Shown here in pieces: positions 18,081 through 27,841 of a stretch of DNA of 64,000 nt (its first letter is position 1; each line of letters opens with the position of its first letter). The DNA lies in NCBI RefSeq assembly GCF_004349195.1, contig NZ_SMLG01000008.1, positions 62,001 to 126,000 of the forward strand. The letters are read 5' to 3'. The notes below the pieces were generated by a model, which ran no database searches, was not told where the DNA came from, and saw only the letters and a program-made list of their open reading frames with translations. This DNA comes from Flavobacterium rhamnosiphilum. GTDB lineage: Bacteria; Bacteroidota; Bacteroidia; Flavobacteriales; Flavobacteriaceae. A program made the translations under genes and the position numbers.

Positions 18081-18177
18081 GTCGTTGCGAGGAACGAAGC
18101 AATCACACTAACTGGAGCACCATTGCAGATACAGCAGTGGCTTAGCCGAATGAGATTGCTTCGTTCCTCGCAATGAC
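18081..18177. repeat. Long hairpin repeat with CGAGGAACGAAGCAATC arms
   Basis: A 24-nt left arm (18081-18104) and right arm (18154-18177) are inverted copies with one mismatch. The arms contain CGAGGAACGAAGCAATC. The 49-nt middle has its own short dyad (CCATTGC...GCAGTGG). The element ends 2 bp before the stop codon of the minus-strand SUI1 gene at 18180. A related but distinct perfect hairpin lies at 57228-57304 and a decayed copy at 13938-13996. Confidence 0.85.
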
Positions 18178-18179
18178 CA

Positions 18180-18509
18180 CTAGCCTCCAACACGTTTTAC
18201 TTTAAAACCTTTTTCTTTTAAAATAATCATTATTTTATCGCGATAATCACCTTGAATAATGATAGAATCATCTTTAAAAGTTCCACCAACACTCAATTTT
18301 GTTTTGATTTCTTTGGCTAGAATTTTAAAATCTTCGTCGGTTCCTTCGTAACCCTCAATTATAGTGGTAGCTTTTCCTTTTCGCTTTTCAAATTTGCAAA
18401 TCATAGGCTCTTTTTGAACGTATAATTCGTGTGCCACTTCTTCAATTGGCTGTTCAGGTGATGGTTCGTGATCTGGAAAAAGATTTTTTAATTGGTCTTG
18501 TAAGTCCAT
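18180..18509 (-). CDS. Translation initiation factor SUI1/eIF1-like protein (YciH family)
   Basis: The 109-residue protein has a variable N-terminal part (MDLQDQLKNLFPDHEPSPEQ) and a SUI1 domain with RKGKATTIIEGYEG, LAKEIKTKLSVGGTFKDDSIIIQGDYRDK and a C-terminal LKEKGFKVKRVGG. In eukaryotes eIF1 governs start-codon choice; bacterial YciH proteins are thought to affect initiation fidelity. The ATG at 18509 is chosen over an upstream in-frame start at 18602 because a strong terminator for the previous gene (18561-18599) lies inside that extension. Confidence 0.88.
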   Translation of the reverse strand: MDLQDQLKNLFPDHEPSPEQPIEEVAHELYVQKEPMICKFEKRKGKATTIIEGYEGTDEDFKILAKEIKTKLSVGGTFKDDSIIIQGDYRDKIMIILKEKGFKVKRVGG

Positions 18510-18560
18510 AATGTATATTTTTTGAACACGGATTTTACGGATTACCGCAGATTTAAATGG

Positions 18561-18599
18561 TAAAAAACAAAAGACATTAAGCATAAACTTAATGTCTTT
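18561..18599 (-). terminator. Strong intrinsic terminator of the 2-oxoglutarate oxygenase gene
   Basis: AAAGACATTAAG (18570-18581) and CTTAATGTCTTT (18588-18599) form a perfect 12-bp stem with a 6-nt loop. On the minus strand it is followed by TTGTTTTTTA. It lies 24 bp past the stop of the gene at 18623-19573. Confidence 0.85.
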
Positions 18600-18622
18600 C
18601 ACTAATTGACGTAAACTTAAGT

Positions 18623-19573
18623 TTATTTTTTGATTAGCCCTAAATCTACTAAACGTTCGTATAAATAGGCTCCCGCGGTAATATCTTCGAATTTTTTTGG
18701 ATGTTCTGTATCAATACAGTTTTCCAAACAATCCAATTTCATATCACTCACCGGATGCATAAAAAACGGAATAGAATAACGTGATGTTCCCCATAATTCT
18801 CTCGGTGGGTTTACCACTTGATGAATGGTCGATTTCAATTTGTTATTGGTATGACGCGATAACATATCACCCACATTGATCACTAATTCATCCGGTTCAG
18901 CAATGGCATCAATCCATTCTCCATCGTGATTTTGTACTTGCAATCCTTTTCCTTGCGCACCCATCAATAAAGTAATCAAATTGATATCACCATGAGCAGC
19001 AGCACGAATAGCGTTTGCCGGCTCTGACGTGATTGGTGGATAATGAATAGGTCTTAAAATTGAATTTCCGTCTTTGGCATACTGATCAAAATAAAATTCA
19101 TCTAAACCAAGGTGTAAAGCCAAAGCTCTCAAAACATAAACGCCTGTTTTTTCCAGCATTTGGTAGGCTTCTTTACCTACAACATTAAAACGGGGAAGTT
19201 CTTTAACTTCAACGTTTTCTGGGTACTCTGATGCGTATTTTGAATCTTTTGACACATATTGTCCAAAGTGCCAAAACTCCTTCAAATCGCCTTCTTTTCT
19301 GCCTTTGGCATGTTCTGTTCCAAAAGAAACATAGCCTCTTTGTCCGCCAATTCCAGGGATTTCATAACTGTGTTTTGTTTCTAAAGGTAAAGCGAAAAAA
19401 TTTCTGATTTCACTATACAATTCATCAACCAACTGGTCATCTAAAAAATGCCCATTGAGTGCTACGAAGCCAATATCTTCAAATGCACTTCCGATTTCAT
19501 TTACAAATTTTTGTTTACGTTTCGGGTCGTCCGAAAGGAAATCACGCAAGTCAACACTAGGAATGTTTTGCAT
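18623..19573 (-). CDS. 2-oxoglutarate/Fe(II) oxygenase, isopenicillin N synthase-like
   Basis: The 316-residue protein has the N-terminal non-haem dioxygenase domain (IPSVDLRDF near the start) and a double-stranded beta-helix core with the iron facial triad His194-x-Asp196 (AAHGDIN) and His251 (STIHQVV). RYS (Arg265-Tyr266-Ser267) matches the RxS motif that binds the 2-oxoglutarate carboxylate. Relatives hydroxylate or desaturate diverse small molecules; the substrate is unknown. A TAnnTTTG -7 box (19623-19630) lies upstream and a perfect terminator downstream, so it is probably transcribed alone. Confidence 0.88.
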   Translation of the reverse strand: MQNIPSVDLRDFLSDDPKRKQKFVNEIGSAFEDIGFVALNGHFLDDQLVDELYSEIRNFFALPLETKHSYEIPGIGGQRGYVSFGTEHAKGRKEGDLKEFWHFGQYVSKDSKYASEYPENVEVKELPRFNVVGKEAYQMLEKTGVYVLRALALHLGLDEFYFDQYAKDGNSILRPIHYPPITSEPANAIRAAAHGDINLITLLMGAQGKGLQVQNHDGEWIDAIAEPDELVINVGDMLSRHTNNKLKSTIHQVVNPPRELWGTSRYSIPFFMHPVSDMKLDCLENCIDTEHPKKFEDITAGAYLYERLVDLGLIKK

Positions 19574-19622
19574 ACTTTTAAATATTTTTTAATAACTTGT
19601 AAGGTTAAAAACCTTGCAGATA

Positions 19623-19630
19623 CAAATGTA
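19623..19630 (-). promoter_or_regulatory. -7 box (TACATTTG) of the 2-oxoglutarate oxygenase gene
   Basis: Minus-strand TACATTTG matches TAnnTTTG 49 bp upstream of the start codon. The leader would contain a small hairpin (AAGGTTTTTAACCTT, about 19600-19614). No clear -33 element. Confidence 0.5.
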
Positions 19631-19714
19631 AAGAATAATTTTATATCTGAATTTTAAAACTTATAAACAACATAAAAAAATATAACAAAATAACACTAAA
19701 CTGTTATATTTTTT

Positions 19715-19722
19715 TATCTTTG
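19715..19722 (+). promoter_or_regulatory. -7 box (TATCTTTG) of the oxoacid dehydrogenase gene
   Basis: TATCTTTG matches TAnnTTTG exactly, 23 bp before the ATG at 19746, giving a leader of about 17 nt. The -33 region is AT-rich without a clear TTTG. Confidence 0.5.
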
Positions 19723-19745
19723 AACCATACAATAAAACCGAAAAA

Positions 19746-21722
19746 ATGACCTTTGACAGAAAAAATCTTACTGACGATCAATTATTAGATTTATATAAAA
19801 GAATCCTGAAACCAAGACTGATAGAAGAAAAAATGTTGATTCTTATCCGTCAGGGAAAAGTATCAAAATGGTTCTCTGGAATTGGCCAAGAGGCTATTTC
19901 TGTAGGTGTTACGGCAGTTTTAGATTCGGATGAGTACATTTTGCCAATGCATAGAAATCTTGGTGTTTTCACTGGAAGAGACATTCCGTTGTACCGTCTT
20001 TTTTCGCAATGGCAAGGTAAAGCCAATGGTTTTACCAAAGGTCGTGATCGAAGTTTTCACTTTGGAACACAACAATACAAGATTATAGGAATGATTTCGC
20101 ATTTAGGTCCACAATTAGGCGTTGCTGACGGAATCGCTTTGGCCAATAAACTCAAGAAAAACGGAAAAGTTACGGCAGTTTTTACCGGCGAGGGAGCAAC
20201 AAGCGAAGGTGATTTTCATGAAGCGTTGAATATAGCTTCGGTTTGGGAATTACCGGTTCTATTTGTGATAGAGAATAACGGTTATGGACTTTCGACTCCA
20301 ACGAATGAACAATACCGTTGCGAAAACCTAGCCGATAAAGGAAAAGGATACGGAATGGAAAGTCATATTGTCGATGGAAATAATATTTTGGAAGTCTATA
20401 ATTTATTATCTGAATTGAAAGCTTCGATGAAAGAAAATCCGCGCCCTGTTTTATTGGAATTCAAAACCTTCAGAATGCGCGGGCATGAAGAGGCGAGTGG
20501 TACTAAATACGTTCCGCAAGAGTTAATGGATATGTGGTCGATTAAAGATCCAGTAGAAAATTATAGAAAATACTTAACCGAAAACGGAGTTCTTACTGTC
20601 GATTTTGATGCGGCTTTGCATACTGAAATAAAGAAGGAAATTGATGAAAGTCTGGCTATTGCCAATGCGGAACCTGAGATTGAAGCTTCTTTAAGTGAAG
20701 AACTAAATGATGTTTACAAACCGTATGCATTCGAGCAAGTTAATCCTTCAGAGGAAAAAGCAAATATTCGTTTTATAGATGCGATTTCTACCAGTTTGAG
20801 ACAATCAATGGAACGCCATGAAAACTCAGTAATCATGGGTCAGGATATCGCTGAATATGGCGGTGCTTTCAAAATTACAGATGGTTTTGTAGCGCAGTTT
20901 GGCAAAGAGCGTGTTATCAATACGCCAATTTGTGAAAGTGCAGTGGTTTCGGCAGGAATGGGATTGTCGATTAATGGATACAAAGCGATTGTGGAAATGC
21001 AGTTTGCCGATTTTGTTTCAACAGGATTTAATCCAATTGTGAATTTATTAGCCAAATCACATTACCGATGGTTAGAAAAAGCCGATGTTGTGGTCCGAAT
21101 GCCATGCGGTGGCGGAACACAAGCAGGACCTTTTCACTCGCAAACCAATGAAGCTTGGTTTACCAAAACACCAGGTTTAAAAGTGGTTTACCCGGCATTT
21201 CCGTATGATGCCAAAGGATTGTTGAATACTGCTATAAACGACCCAAATCCGGTTCTGTTTTTTGAACACAAACAATTGTACAGAAGCGTTTACCAAGACG
21301 TACCAAAAAATTATTATACCATTCCATTAGGAAAAGCGGCTTTATTGAAAGAAGGTAATGATGTTACTATTATTTCGTTTGGAGCAGCGGTGCATTGGGC
21401 TTTGGATACTTTAGCAAAAAAACCTGAAATTTCGGCTGATTTATTGGATTTAAGAACCTTACAGCCTTTAGATACAGAAGCTATTTTTGCTTCTGTGAAG
21501 AAAACGGGAAGAGTGATTATTTATCAGGAAGACAGCATGTTTGGCGGAATAGCCAGCGATATTTCGGCAATGATAATGGAAAATTGTTTCAAATACTTAG
21601 ATGCTCCCGTAAAACGCGTAGCAAGTTTAGACTCGCCAATTCCGTTTACAAAAGCATTGGAAGATCAATATTTGCCGAAAGCAAGGTTTGAGCAAACGTT
21701 GCAGGAATTGATCGAATATTAA
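19746..21722 (+). CDS. Branched-chain 2-oxoacid dehydrogenase E1, alpha and beta fused
   Basis: This 658-residue protein fuses the two E1 subunits. The alpha part (about 1-330) has the thiamine diphosphate motif from GEGATSEGDFHEAL to VIENN and the phosphorylation-loop-like RMRGHEEASGTKYVP. The beta part (about 345-658) starts FIDAISTSLRQSMERHENS and includes PICESAVVSAGMGLSINGYK and GPFHSQTNEAWF. It decarboxylates 2-oxoacids from valine, leucine and isoleucine and passes the acyl group to lipoyl-E2. The fused form is common in Bacteroidota. E2 and E3 genes are not in the window. It is transcribed alone and converges on the phosphoesterase-STAND gene across a bidirectional terminator. Confidence 0.92.
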   Translation: MTFDRKNLTDDQLLDLYKRILKPRLIEEKMLILIRQGKVSKWFSGIGQEAISVGVTAVLDSDEYILPMHRNLGVFTGRDIPLYRLFSQWQGKANGFTKGRDRSFHFGTQQYKIIGMISHLGPQLGVADGIALANKLKKNGKVTAVFTGEGATSEGDFHEALNIASVWELPVLFVIENNGYGLSTPTNEQYRCENLADKGKGYGMESHIVDGNNILEVYNLLSELKASMKENPRPVLLEFKTFRMRGHEEASGTKYVPQELMDMWSIKDPVENYRKYLTENGVLTVDFDAALHTEIKKEIDESLAIANAEPEIEASLSEELNDVYKPYAFEQVNPSEEKANIRFIDAISTSLRQSMERHENSVIMGQDIAEYGGAFKITDGFVAQFGKERVINTPICESAVVSAGMGLSINGYKAIVEMQFADFVSTGFNPIVNLLAKSHYRWLEKADVVVRMPCGGGTQAGPFHSQTNEAWFTKTPGLKVVYPAFPYDAKGLLNTAINDPNPVLFFEHKQLYRSVYQDVPKNYYTIPLGKAALLKEGNDVTIISFGAAVHWALDTLAKKPEISADLLDLRTLQPLDTEAIFASVKKTGRVIIYQEDSMFGGIASDISAMIMENCFKYLDAPVKRVASLDSPIPFTKALEDQYLPKARFEQTLQELIEY

Positions 21723-21744
21723 TATTTTCAATAAAATTTATACA

Positions 21745-21777
21745 AAAAATGGCTTCCAAAATCAGGAAGCCATTTTT
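21745..21777. terminator. Bidirectional terminator between convergent genes
   Basis: AAAAATGGCTTCC (21745-21757) and GGAAGCCATTTTT (21765-21777) form a perfect 13-bp stem with a 7-nt loop and A/T tracts on both sides. It ends the plus-strand dehydrogenase gene and probably also the minus-strand gene whose stop is at 21796. Confidence 0.85.
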
Positions 21778-21795
21778 GATGTTTAAACTATAATA

Positions 21796-24700
21796 TCAAA
21801 ACCTTTTTTTATCCAGATGCTGTTGAAGTCTATCTTTATCTGTTTTGTTATCAAGTTTTAATTGAGCATATTTTATTTTTTGCTTTAGAAAATCTGACAA
21901 TTTTCTATTGTTATTTCCATTGAATGAAAAATAATAATTTAATTTTAGAATAGTTGAATATTTTAAAACTCCTATTTCCATAAAATTTATCAATTCATCG
22001 GAATACTTATATATATTTTCTTCGTCAGTATCCATTAGAATTAGATATAAAATAAATAATTTGTATTGATTATTTTTGTAATTTTTTTTGAGTTCTTCAA
22101 TTTTTGACAATATTACTTTTTCAATATTATGTTGCGCTATATTATCAGTCATGTTAATTTGAGATATAAATGGCAATATTTTACTTATAGTCTCTAAAAT
22201 ATTTTCGTTATCAATATTTTCAACTTCTTTTAAGTCTTTCTCAAATTCTTCAATAAAATAGAAACCGAAATTTATATATGTTTCAAGTAAAAAATCTAGT
22301 ATTTCTGATAATAATTTTGCATCAGTAACACCATCCATAGTTTTAAAAACTCTAGCTAAAACGGATATATATCTTTCATAAATTTCTAAATCGAGCTTTG
22401 AAACATCATATTGTTTTTTCATTGAAATTTCACTGTTGATCGATACGCTGTCAAAATTATCTTTTAACAAATCTTTTTTCTCATTCTCAATAGGTTCAAC
22501 AGGATTTAAAGCTTTGGTGATATTCTCTAAATTAATATCATTTTTGTCTGAAACTTTTGAAATCAAAATAATATCTGAACGTCCCATTTCTTCGTATCTT
22601 TTATTTATAGGACTGAAATATTGATTAGTTTTTTCAAAAATTAGTTTTAAAAAATCAATATCTTCATTTTTAATACCACTATATATTTCAAATTCATTTT
22701 TAAAAGAAAGATAGACATCGTCATTAAGTGCTTCTTCCAAAAACTCTTTATGTTCAGACATGTAATATGCTATGAAAAATTCAAATATACCATTCAATCT
22801 AAATGAAATTCTTTCATCTTCTTTAACTTTCAAAACGCCGGAATTAATTAAATACTCTAATATTTCTTTTGCTTCTGCTTTAATTCGGGTGTTATTATCA
22901 ATATAAATTTCTAATTCTATTAATATTTCTGAATATTTCTTTGAATAATTATTTTCACTATTATTAAATAAAAGAAATTTTGCTAATTGCCCACAAATAG
23001 ATTTTATTTGAGAAAATGAGACTTTACTATTTTTTAATACCCTAAATTTCTTATCTAATATTTCATCTACACATAAATCTAAAAGATTATATATATTTTT
23101 TGAAATATCAAATTTTGATTTTTTATGAATCAGCATTATTAATGATACTGTCCAATAACTTAGGGGTAATTCAATTTGTTTGCAAAAACTAATTATTTTT
23201 TCCAATAATTTGTCCTGACTTTCATTTGTTATGATATCATTTTTTTCGATATATGTTCTTACATCGTTTCTAGATATATCATGCAAATATATTTTTTGAT
23301 ATTCCCTACTATCAATAATGTATTCATCATATAATCTTGATGTAATATAATCGCAGGTCAATACAAAATTAACATTTGGAAATTCTTCTAGGAATTTAGA
23401 AAGTAGTTTACAAAAAGGATGCTTCACATCAAAATTGTCAATAAATAATCTAAAATTATGATTTTTAATTATCTCTTTTGTTTTTTCTCTACTTAAACCA
23501 TAATACTTTCGAATTTCATCAATCAAATCTTTTGAATCTATTTCTTTGAAATCAATATAAAAAGGAATGTTACCATTTTTTGAGTAGTTTTTTAAATGAT
23601 AAATCTGAATATACTTTAAAAGTGATGTTTTTCCTGATTTATCATAACCATAAATAAAATAATTATTTTCATTTATTAATAATGTATCAAAATTAAAATT
23701 ATTCGAATCCGAAGTTGTATTCTCTTTAATCTCTTGTTTCGGGCTTAATTTTATTTTTGGCTTATTAAATAAATCCATGAATAAATTGTCATTATCATTA
23801 TCTAAATTATTTGATAATAATAAATCTTTAGCATTTAATAACTCAGTCGTTAATTTTATATTTACCTTCTCTCTGATTCTATTTTGTTCAGATTTTTCAA
23901 TCCCACAAGGAATCAAGACTTCAACTTTCTCTATTAATTCGAATGAATCTTTTTCAATATTGAAATGATATTTGTTTACAAATGCATTCTCTTCAAAATC
24001 TGCATTATACTCAATAATTGAAAAACCAACATGTTTTTTATCCCACGTAAGAGATGCCGGTGATACATGCGCAAAAATGCCATTATTTTGCTTGTAATGA
24101 GTCGTAATCTCAGATTCATGTATATGACCCGAGAACATAATATTACAATTTTTATAAATTAATTCTTGAAGTTTACTTTGGTTAAAATCTTTGAACCAAT
24201 GAATTGGATGATGTAATACGACAAATATGCATTTATAATTTTTTACTTCAAAAAGTGCTTCTTCGAGTAAATGAGTAGGAAATAATAATTTCCCATTTGA
24301 AGTGTCATCAACGGATCGCCAGGAAGAATTTATAGAAATTATTCCAATATCTTTATTGTCAATTTTTCTTTTATGGACGGTGCAAAGCTCATTAATAATA
24401 TTATTTTCTGAGTTTTCATAGAAGTCAGTAATAAATAAATTATAATTTTCGGTTGTTTTTAAACTATTTTTAAAATCATTATCATTTTCTTTAAAAAATG
24501 AATATAATTTTTCTAAATCAGTAATTTCATTTTCAAATCTATTTTCGAGTGATTTTGATTTGAAACTTCTATCCATATCATGATTTCCTGCACATAATAT
24601 AATATTATTCAACGGAATTTTTAATATTTTTGAGATTTCATTTAAAAATAAATCTTTAGCATTTAAAAATTCTTTAAAATCATTGCCTTTATTCACTAAA

Positions 24701-24840
24701 TCTCCTGAAAAAATAACTAAATCAATTTTTTTATCTAAATTTTTGAGATAGCTTAAAAAATTTATAATCATATTATTTTGTGTATTCTTTTCATACGATT
24801 CAGAGTTATAATGTAAATCGGTAATGTGCAAAATATTCAT
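21796..24840 (-). CDS. Calcineurin-like phosphoesterase fused to a STAND/NACHT-like NTPase; candidate defence protein
   Basis: The 1014-residue protein has three parts. Residues 1-300 are a metallophosphoesterase with all five motifs: D8-x-H10 (TDLH), GD46-47, GNHD 85-88, H210 and GHIH 238-241. Residues 390-700 are a P-loop NTPase with Walker A GYDKSGKTS (398-406), Walker B FRLFIDNFD (463-471) and a sensor-like VLTCDYITSR (493-502), then a helical region as in STAND/NACHT proteins. Residues 700-1014 are rich in helices and would suit ligand sensing. Hand-counted lines of the gene are about 12-22% G+C against 33-48% in the preceding gene, a sign of transfer. It stands alone between housekeeping genes. 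An effector-switch-sensor layout is typical of Avs/bNACHT antiphage proteins; defence is inferred. Confidence 0.75.
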   Translation of the reverse strand: MNILHITDLHYNSESYEKNTQNNMIINFLSYLKNLDKKIDLVIFSGDLVNKGNDFKEFLNAKDLFLNEISKILKIPLNNIILCAGNHDMDRSFKSKSLENRFENEITDLEKLYSFFKENDNDFKNSLKTTENYNLFITDFYENSENNIINELCTVHKRKIDNKDIGIISINSSWRSVDDTSNGKLLFPTHLLEEALFEVKNYKCIFVVLHHPIHWFKDFNQSKLQELIYKNCNIMFSGHIHESEITTHYKQNNGIFAHVSPASLTWDKKHVGFSIIEYNADFEENAFVNKYHFNIEKDSFELIEKVEVLIPCGIEKSEQNRIREKVNIKLTTELLNAKDLLLSNNLDNDNDNLFMDLFNKPKIKLSPKQEIKENTTSDSNNFNFDTLLINENNYFIYGYDKSGKTSLLKYIQIYHLKNYSKNGNIPFYIDFKEIDSKDLIDEIRKYYGLSREKTKEIIKNHNFRLFIDNFDVKHPFCKLLSKFLEEFPNVNFVLTCDYITSRLYDEYIIDSREYQKIYLHDISRNDVRTYIEKNDIITNESQDKLLEKIISFCKQIELPLSYWTVSLIMLIHKKSKFDISKNIYNLLDLCVDEILDKKFRVLKNSKVSFSQIKSICGQLAKFLLFNNSENNYSKKYSEILIELEIYIDNNTRIKAEAKEILEYLINSGVLKVKEDERISFRLNGIFEFFIAYYMSEHKEFLEEALNDDVYLSFKNEFEIYSGIKNEDIDFLKLIFEKTNQYFSPINKRYEEMGRSDIILISKVSDKNDINLENITKALNPVEPIENEKKDLLKDNFDSVSINSEISMKKQYDVSKLDLEIYERYISVLARVFKTMDGVTDAKLLSEILDFLLETYINFGFYFIEEFEKDLKEVENIDNENILETISKILPFISQINMTDNIAQHNIEKVILSKIEELKKNYKNNQYKLFILYLILMDTDEENIYKYSDELINFMEIGVLKYSTILKLNYYFSFNGNNNRKLSDFLKQKIKYAQLKLDNKTDKDRLQQHLDKKRF

Positions 24841-24928
24841 ATAAATATGGTGGTTTAAGTTGTTAATATTGTGATAATTAGTTTAGTTGTAAGTGTCTAA
24901 AATAAGTTGCATTTAATATTTAGAAAAC

Positions 24929-26473
24929 CTATCGATTAATCAACTTGGCTTTTTCCTTGATAATATCACTGATTTTTCGGTTCTCTATTTTGCTTTCGAG
25001 CCAAGAAATAATATCCAGATAAAGGAATGCCCTTTTTTCGTAGGTGTTTTTTTCCAATTCGATAAATCGCGCTCTCATTTTTATAAACTCCTTTTTGATA
25101 TCTGTTGGATAAATGGAGTTTAAGTTTTTCAAAAATCGAATGATTTCTTTTTGCACTTCATGTAAATCATTCATTTTGATGAGGAATTTATAAGTGTTTT
25201 TCAACTGGTTTTCCAGATAATAATCTTTTCCTAATTCATAATGAGCAATCAAACACAGTATTCTGGCAAAACACATTAAATCTTCTCGCATCGAAAGATT
25301 TTTGTTGTTTATGATTTTTTCTAAATAGAATATACATTCTGCATATTTTTCGTTCCCAAAATAAATAGACGCAAATTTATAGTAAAACAACATTTCGTGA
25401 TGTTCATCAAGATGATCTGTATGAATTTTTAATTTGTTTACTATTTCAGGAATTAAGTATTCGCTTTCGGCAAACGTACCTTCCAGAATATGATAATTCA
25501 ACTTATTGTTATACAAATACAGGAATGATAATGATGCTATATTGTCATTCACCGGGAACCGCGGATCTTTTATAGTGTCCTCCAAAAGCAATAAATATCT
25601 TTTGAATTTTGATTTGTATTTAAGCATAAATAGTGATTCCAATAAATAATGGTTTCCTTTTAGGAAAAATACAGGATTCAAATAAATCATATTTGGGTTG
25701 TCATAAAAAAGTGTCACCCATTTTAAAGCGTATTTATAGCAGGAAAGAAAATCCTGTACTAAGAAACTGCGCCAGAGATTGGCATTGTAAAACCAATATT
25801 TTTCTCTGAAACCGAACTTTTTCTCATCAAATTTAGAAATGTGTTTATTGAAATAGTCGTCAATGTATTTGTATTCTTCGTCACTTTTTACATAACCGGT
25901 TTTAAGCATAATACCGTACAGTTGCAACGATAAATTAGATAATTTACTGGAAATGGTATTGCGGTAATTCAGTTCTTTGGCCTGAATAACTAACTCATCA
26001 GCTCGTCCTTGGATACTTCTTGTGATGTACTGTGATTCAATAAGTTTTTCGAATTCTACGATTTCATAGGCCATGAGTTTTTCGTCATTCTCCAAGGCTA
26101 AAATCTTTGTTTTATCCAAGATTTTTAAACTCTGTTTGTATAACCCTTTATTGTACAATATGGCAGCAAAATCAATTTGTTCTCTAAGCTGATACCTAAT
26201 GTTCTGGCTGGGAATATTCAATCGAATGCTCACTAAAATTTGTTTGTACAAGTATGATTTTAGATTCGATAATTGTACTTTTTTAATGATACCACTTTTC
26301 AGAATCAGTTTCTCATCATAGACTTCTGATTTGTCTAAAATATTGAATAATTCAATAAATTTTGTATTGGAACTGGTTTCCAATCGGCTTGCAAAAATCT
26401 TGAATTGTCTTTTTTCAGATTTTGAAAGGGATTTTATTAATACAAATAAGAAATCTTTTTGATGGTTAGCCAT
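24929..26473 (-). CDS. Conserved hypothetical protein, all-helical, possibly TPR-like
   Basis: I do not recognise the family. The 514-residue protein has no signal peptide or membrane segment and is almost wholly helical, with many paired amphipathic helices (ILYNKGLYKQSLKILDKTK near 110-130; KYAECIFYLEKIINNK further on) that resemble tetratricopeptide-type repeats. It is rich in Lys, Leu, Tyr and Asn. It is divergent from leuA; the 148-bp gap holds -7 boxes for both directions. Composition is closer to the neighbouring core genes than to the AT-rich phosphoesterase gene beside it. A scaffold or peptide-binding role is a guess. Confidence 0.6.
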   Translation of the reverse strand: MANHQKDFLFVLIKSLSKSEKRQFKIFASRLETSSNTKFIELFNILDKSEVYDEKLILKSGIIKKVQLSNLKSYLYKQILVSIRLNIPSQNIRYQLREQIDFAAILYNKGLYKQSLKILDKTKILALENDEKLMAYEIVEFEKLIESQYITRSIQGRADELVIQAKELNYRNTISSKLSNLSLQLYGIMLKTGYVKSDEEYKYIDDYFNKHISKFDEKKFGFREKYWFYNANLWRSFLVQDFLSCYKYALKWVTLFYDNPNMIYLNPVFFLKGNHYLLESLFMLKYKSKFKRYLLLLEDTIKDPRFPVNDNIASLSFLYLYNNKLNYHILEGTFAESEYLIPEIVNKLKIHTDHLDEHHEMLFYYKFASIYFGNEKYAECIFYLEKIINNKNLSMREDLMCFARILCLIAHYELGKDYYLENQLKNTYKFLIKMNDLHEVQKEIIRFLKNLNSIYPTDIKKEFIKMRARFIELEKNTYEKRAFLYLDIISWLESKIENRKISDIIKEKAKLINR

Positions 26474-26516
26474 TGTAAAATATAGTAACTTAATGTGTTG
26501 TTTTTCAGTATCTTAC

Positions 26517-26524
26517 AAAGTTAT
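26517..26524 (-). promoter_or_regulatory. -7 box (TAACTTTG) of the helical hypothetical gene
   Basis: Minus-strand TAACTTTG matches TAnnTTTG 43 bp upstream of the start at 26473. No -33 element is apparent. Confidence 0.4.
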
Positions 26525-26584
26525 TATTTGCTTTATAAGCAGTATATTTCATTAAATTGAGTTTTATATTAAAGTAATGAAAGA

Positions 26585-26592
26585 TATTTTTG
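26585..26592 (+). promoter_or_regulatory. -7 box (TATTTTTG) of leuA
   Basis: TATTTTTG matches TAnnTTTG 29 bp before the first ATG at 26622. A TTG lies at 26557-26559 but the spacing of 25 is too long, so only the -7 element is supported. Confidence 0.4.
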
Positions 26593-26621
26593 TTATCAAG
26601 TTGTGAAATTACATTAAATAA

Positions 26622-27803
<1,182 letters not shown>

Positions 27804-27841
27804 AATATTTTGATTTCTATTAAAATCTAAATCTTACTATT

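Noticed and set aside
26578-26604. Eight-codon frame rich in Ile, Val and Leu before leuA, as a leader peptide
   Set aside because: The predicted -7 box lies inside it, so it would not be in the transcript, and no terminator follows before leuA.
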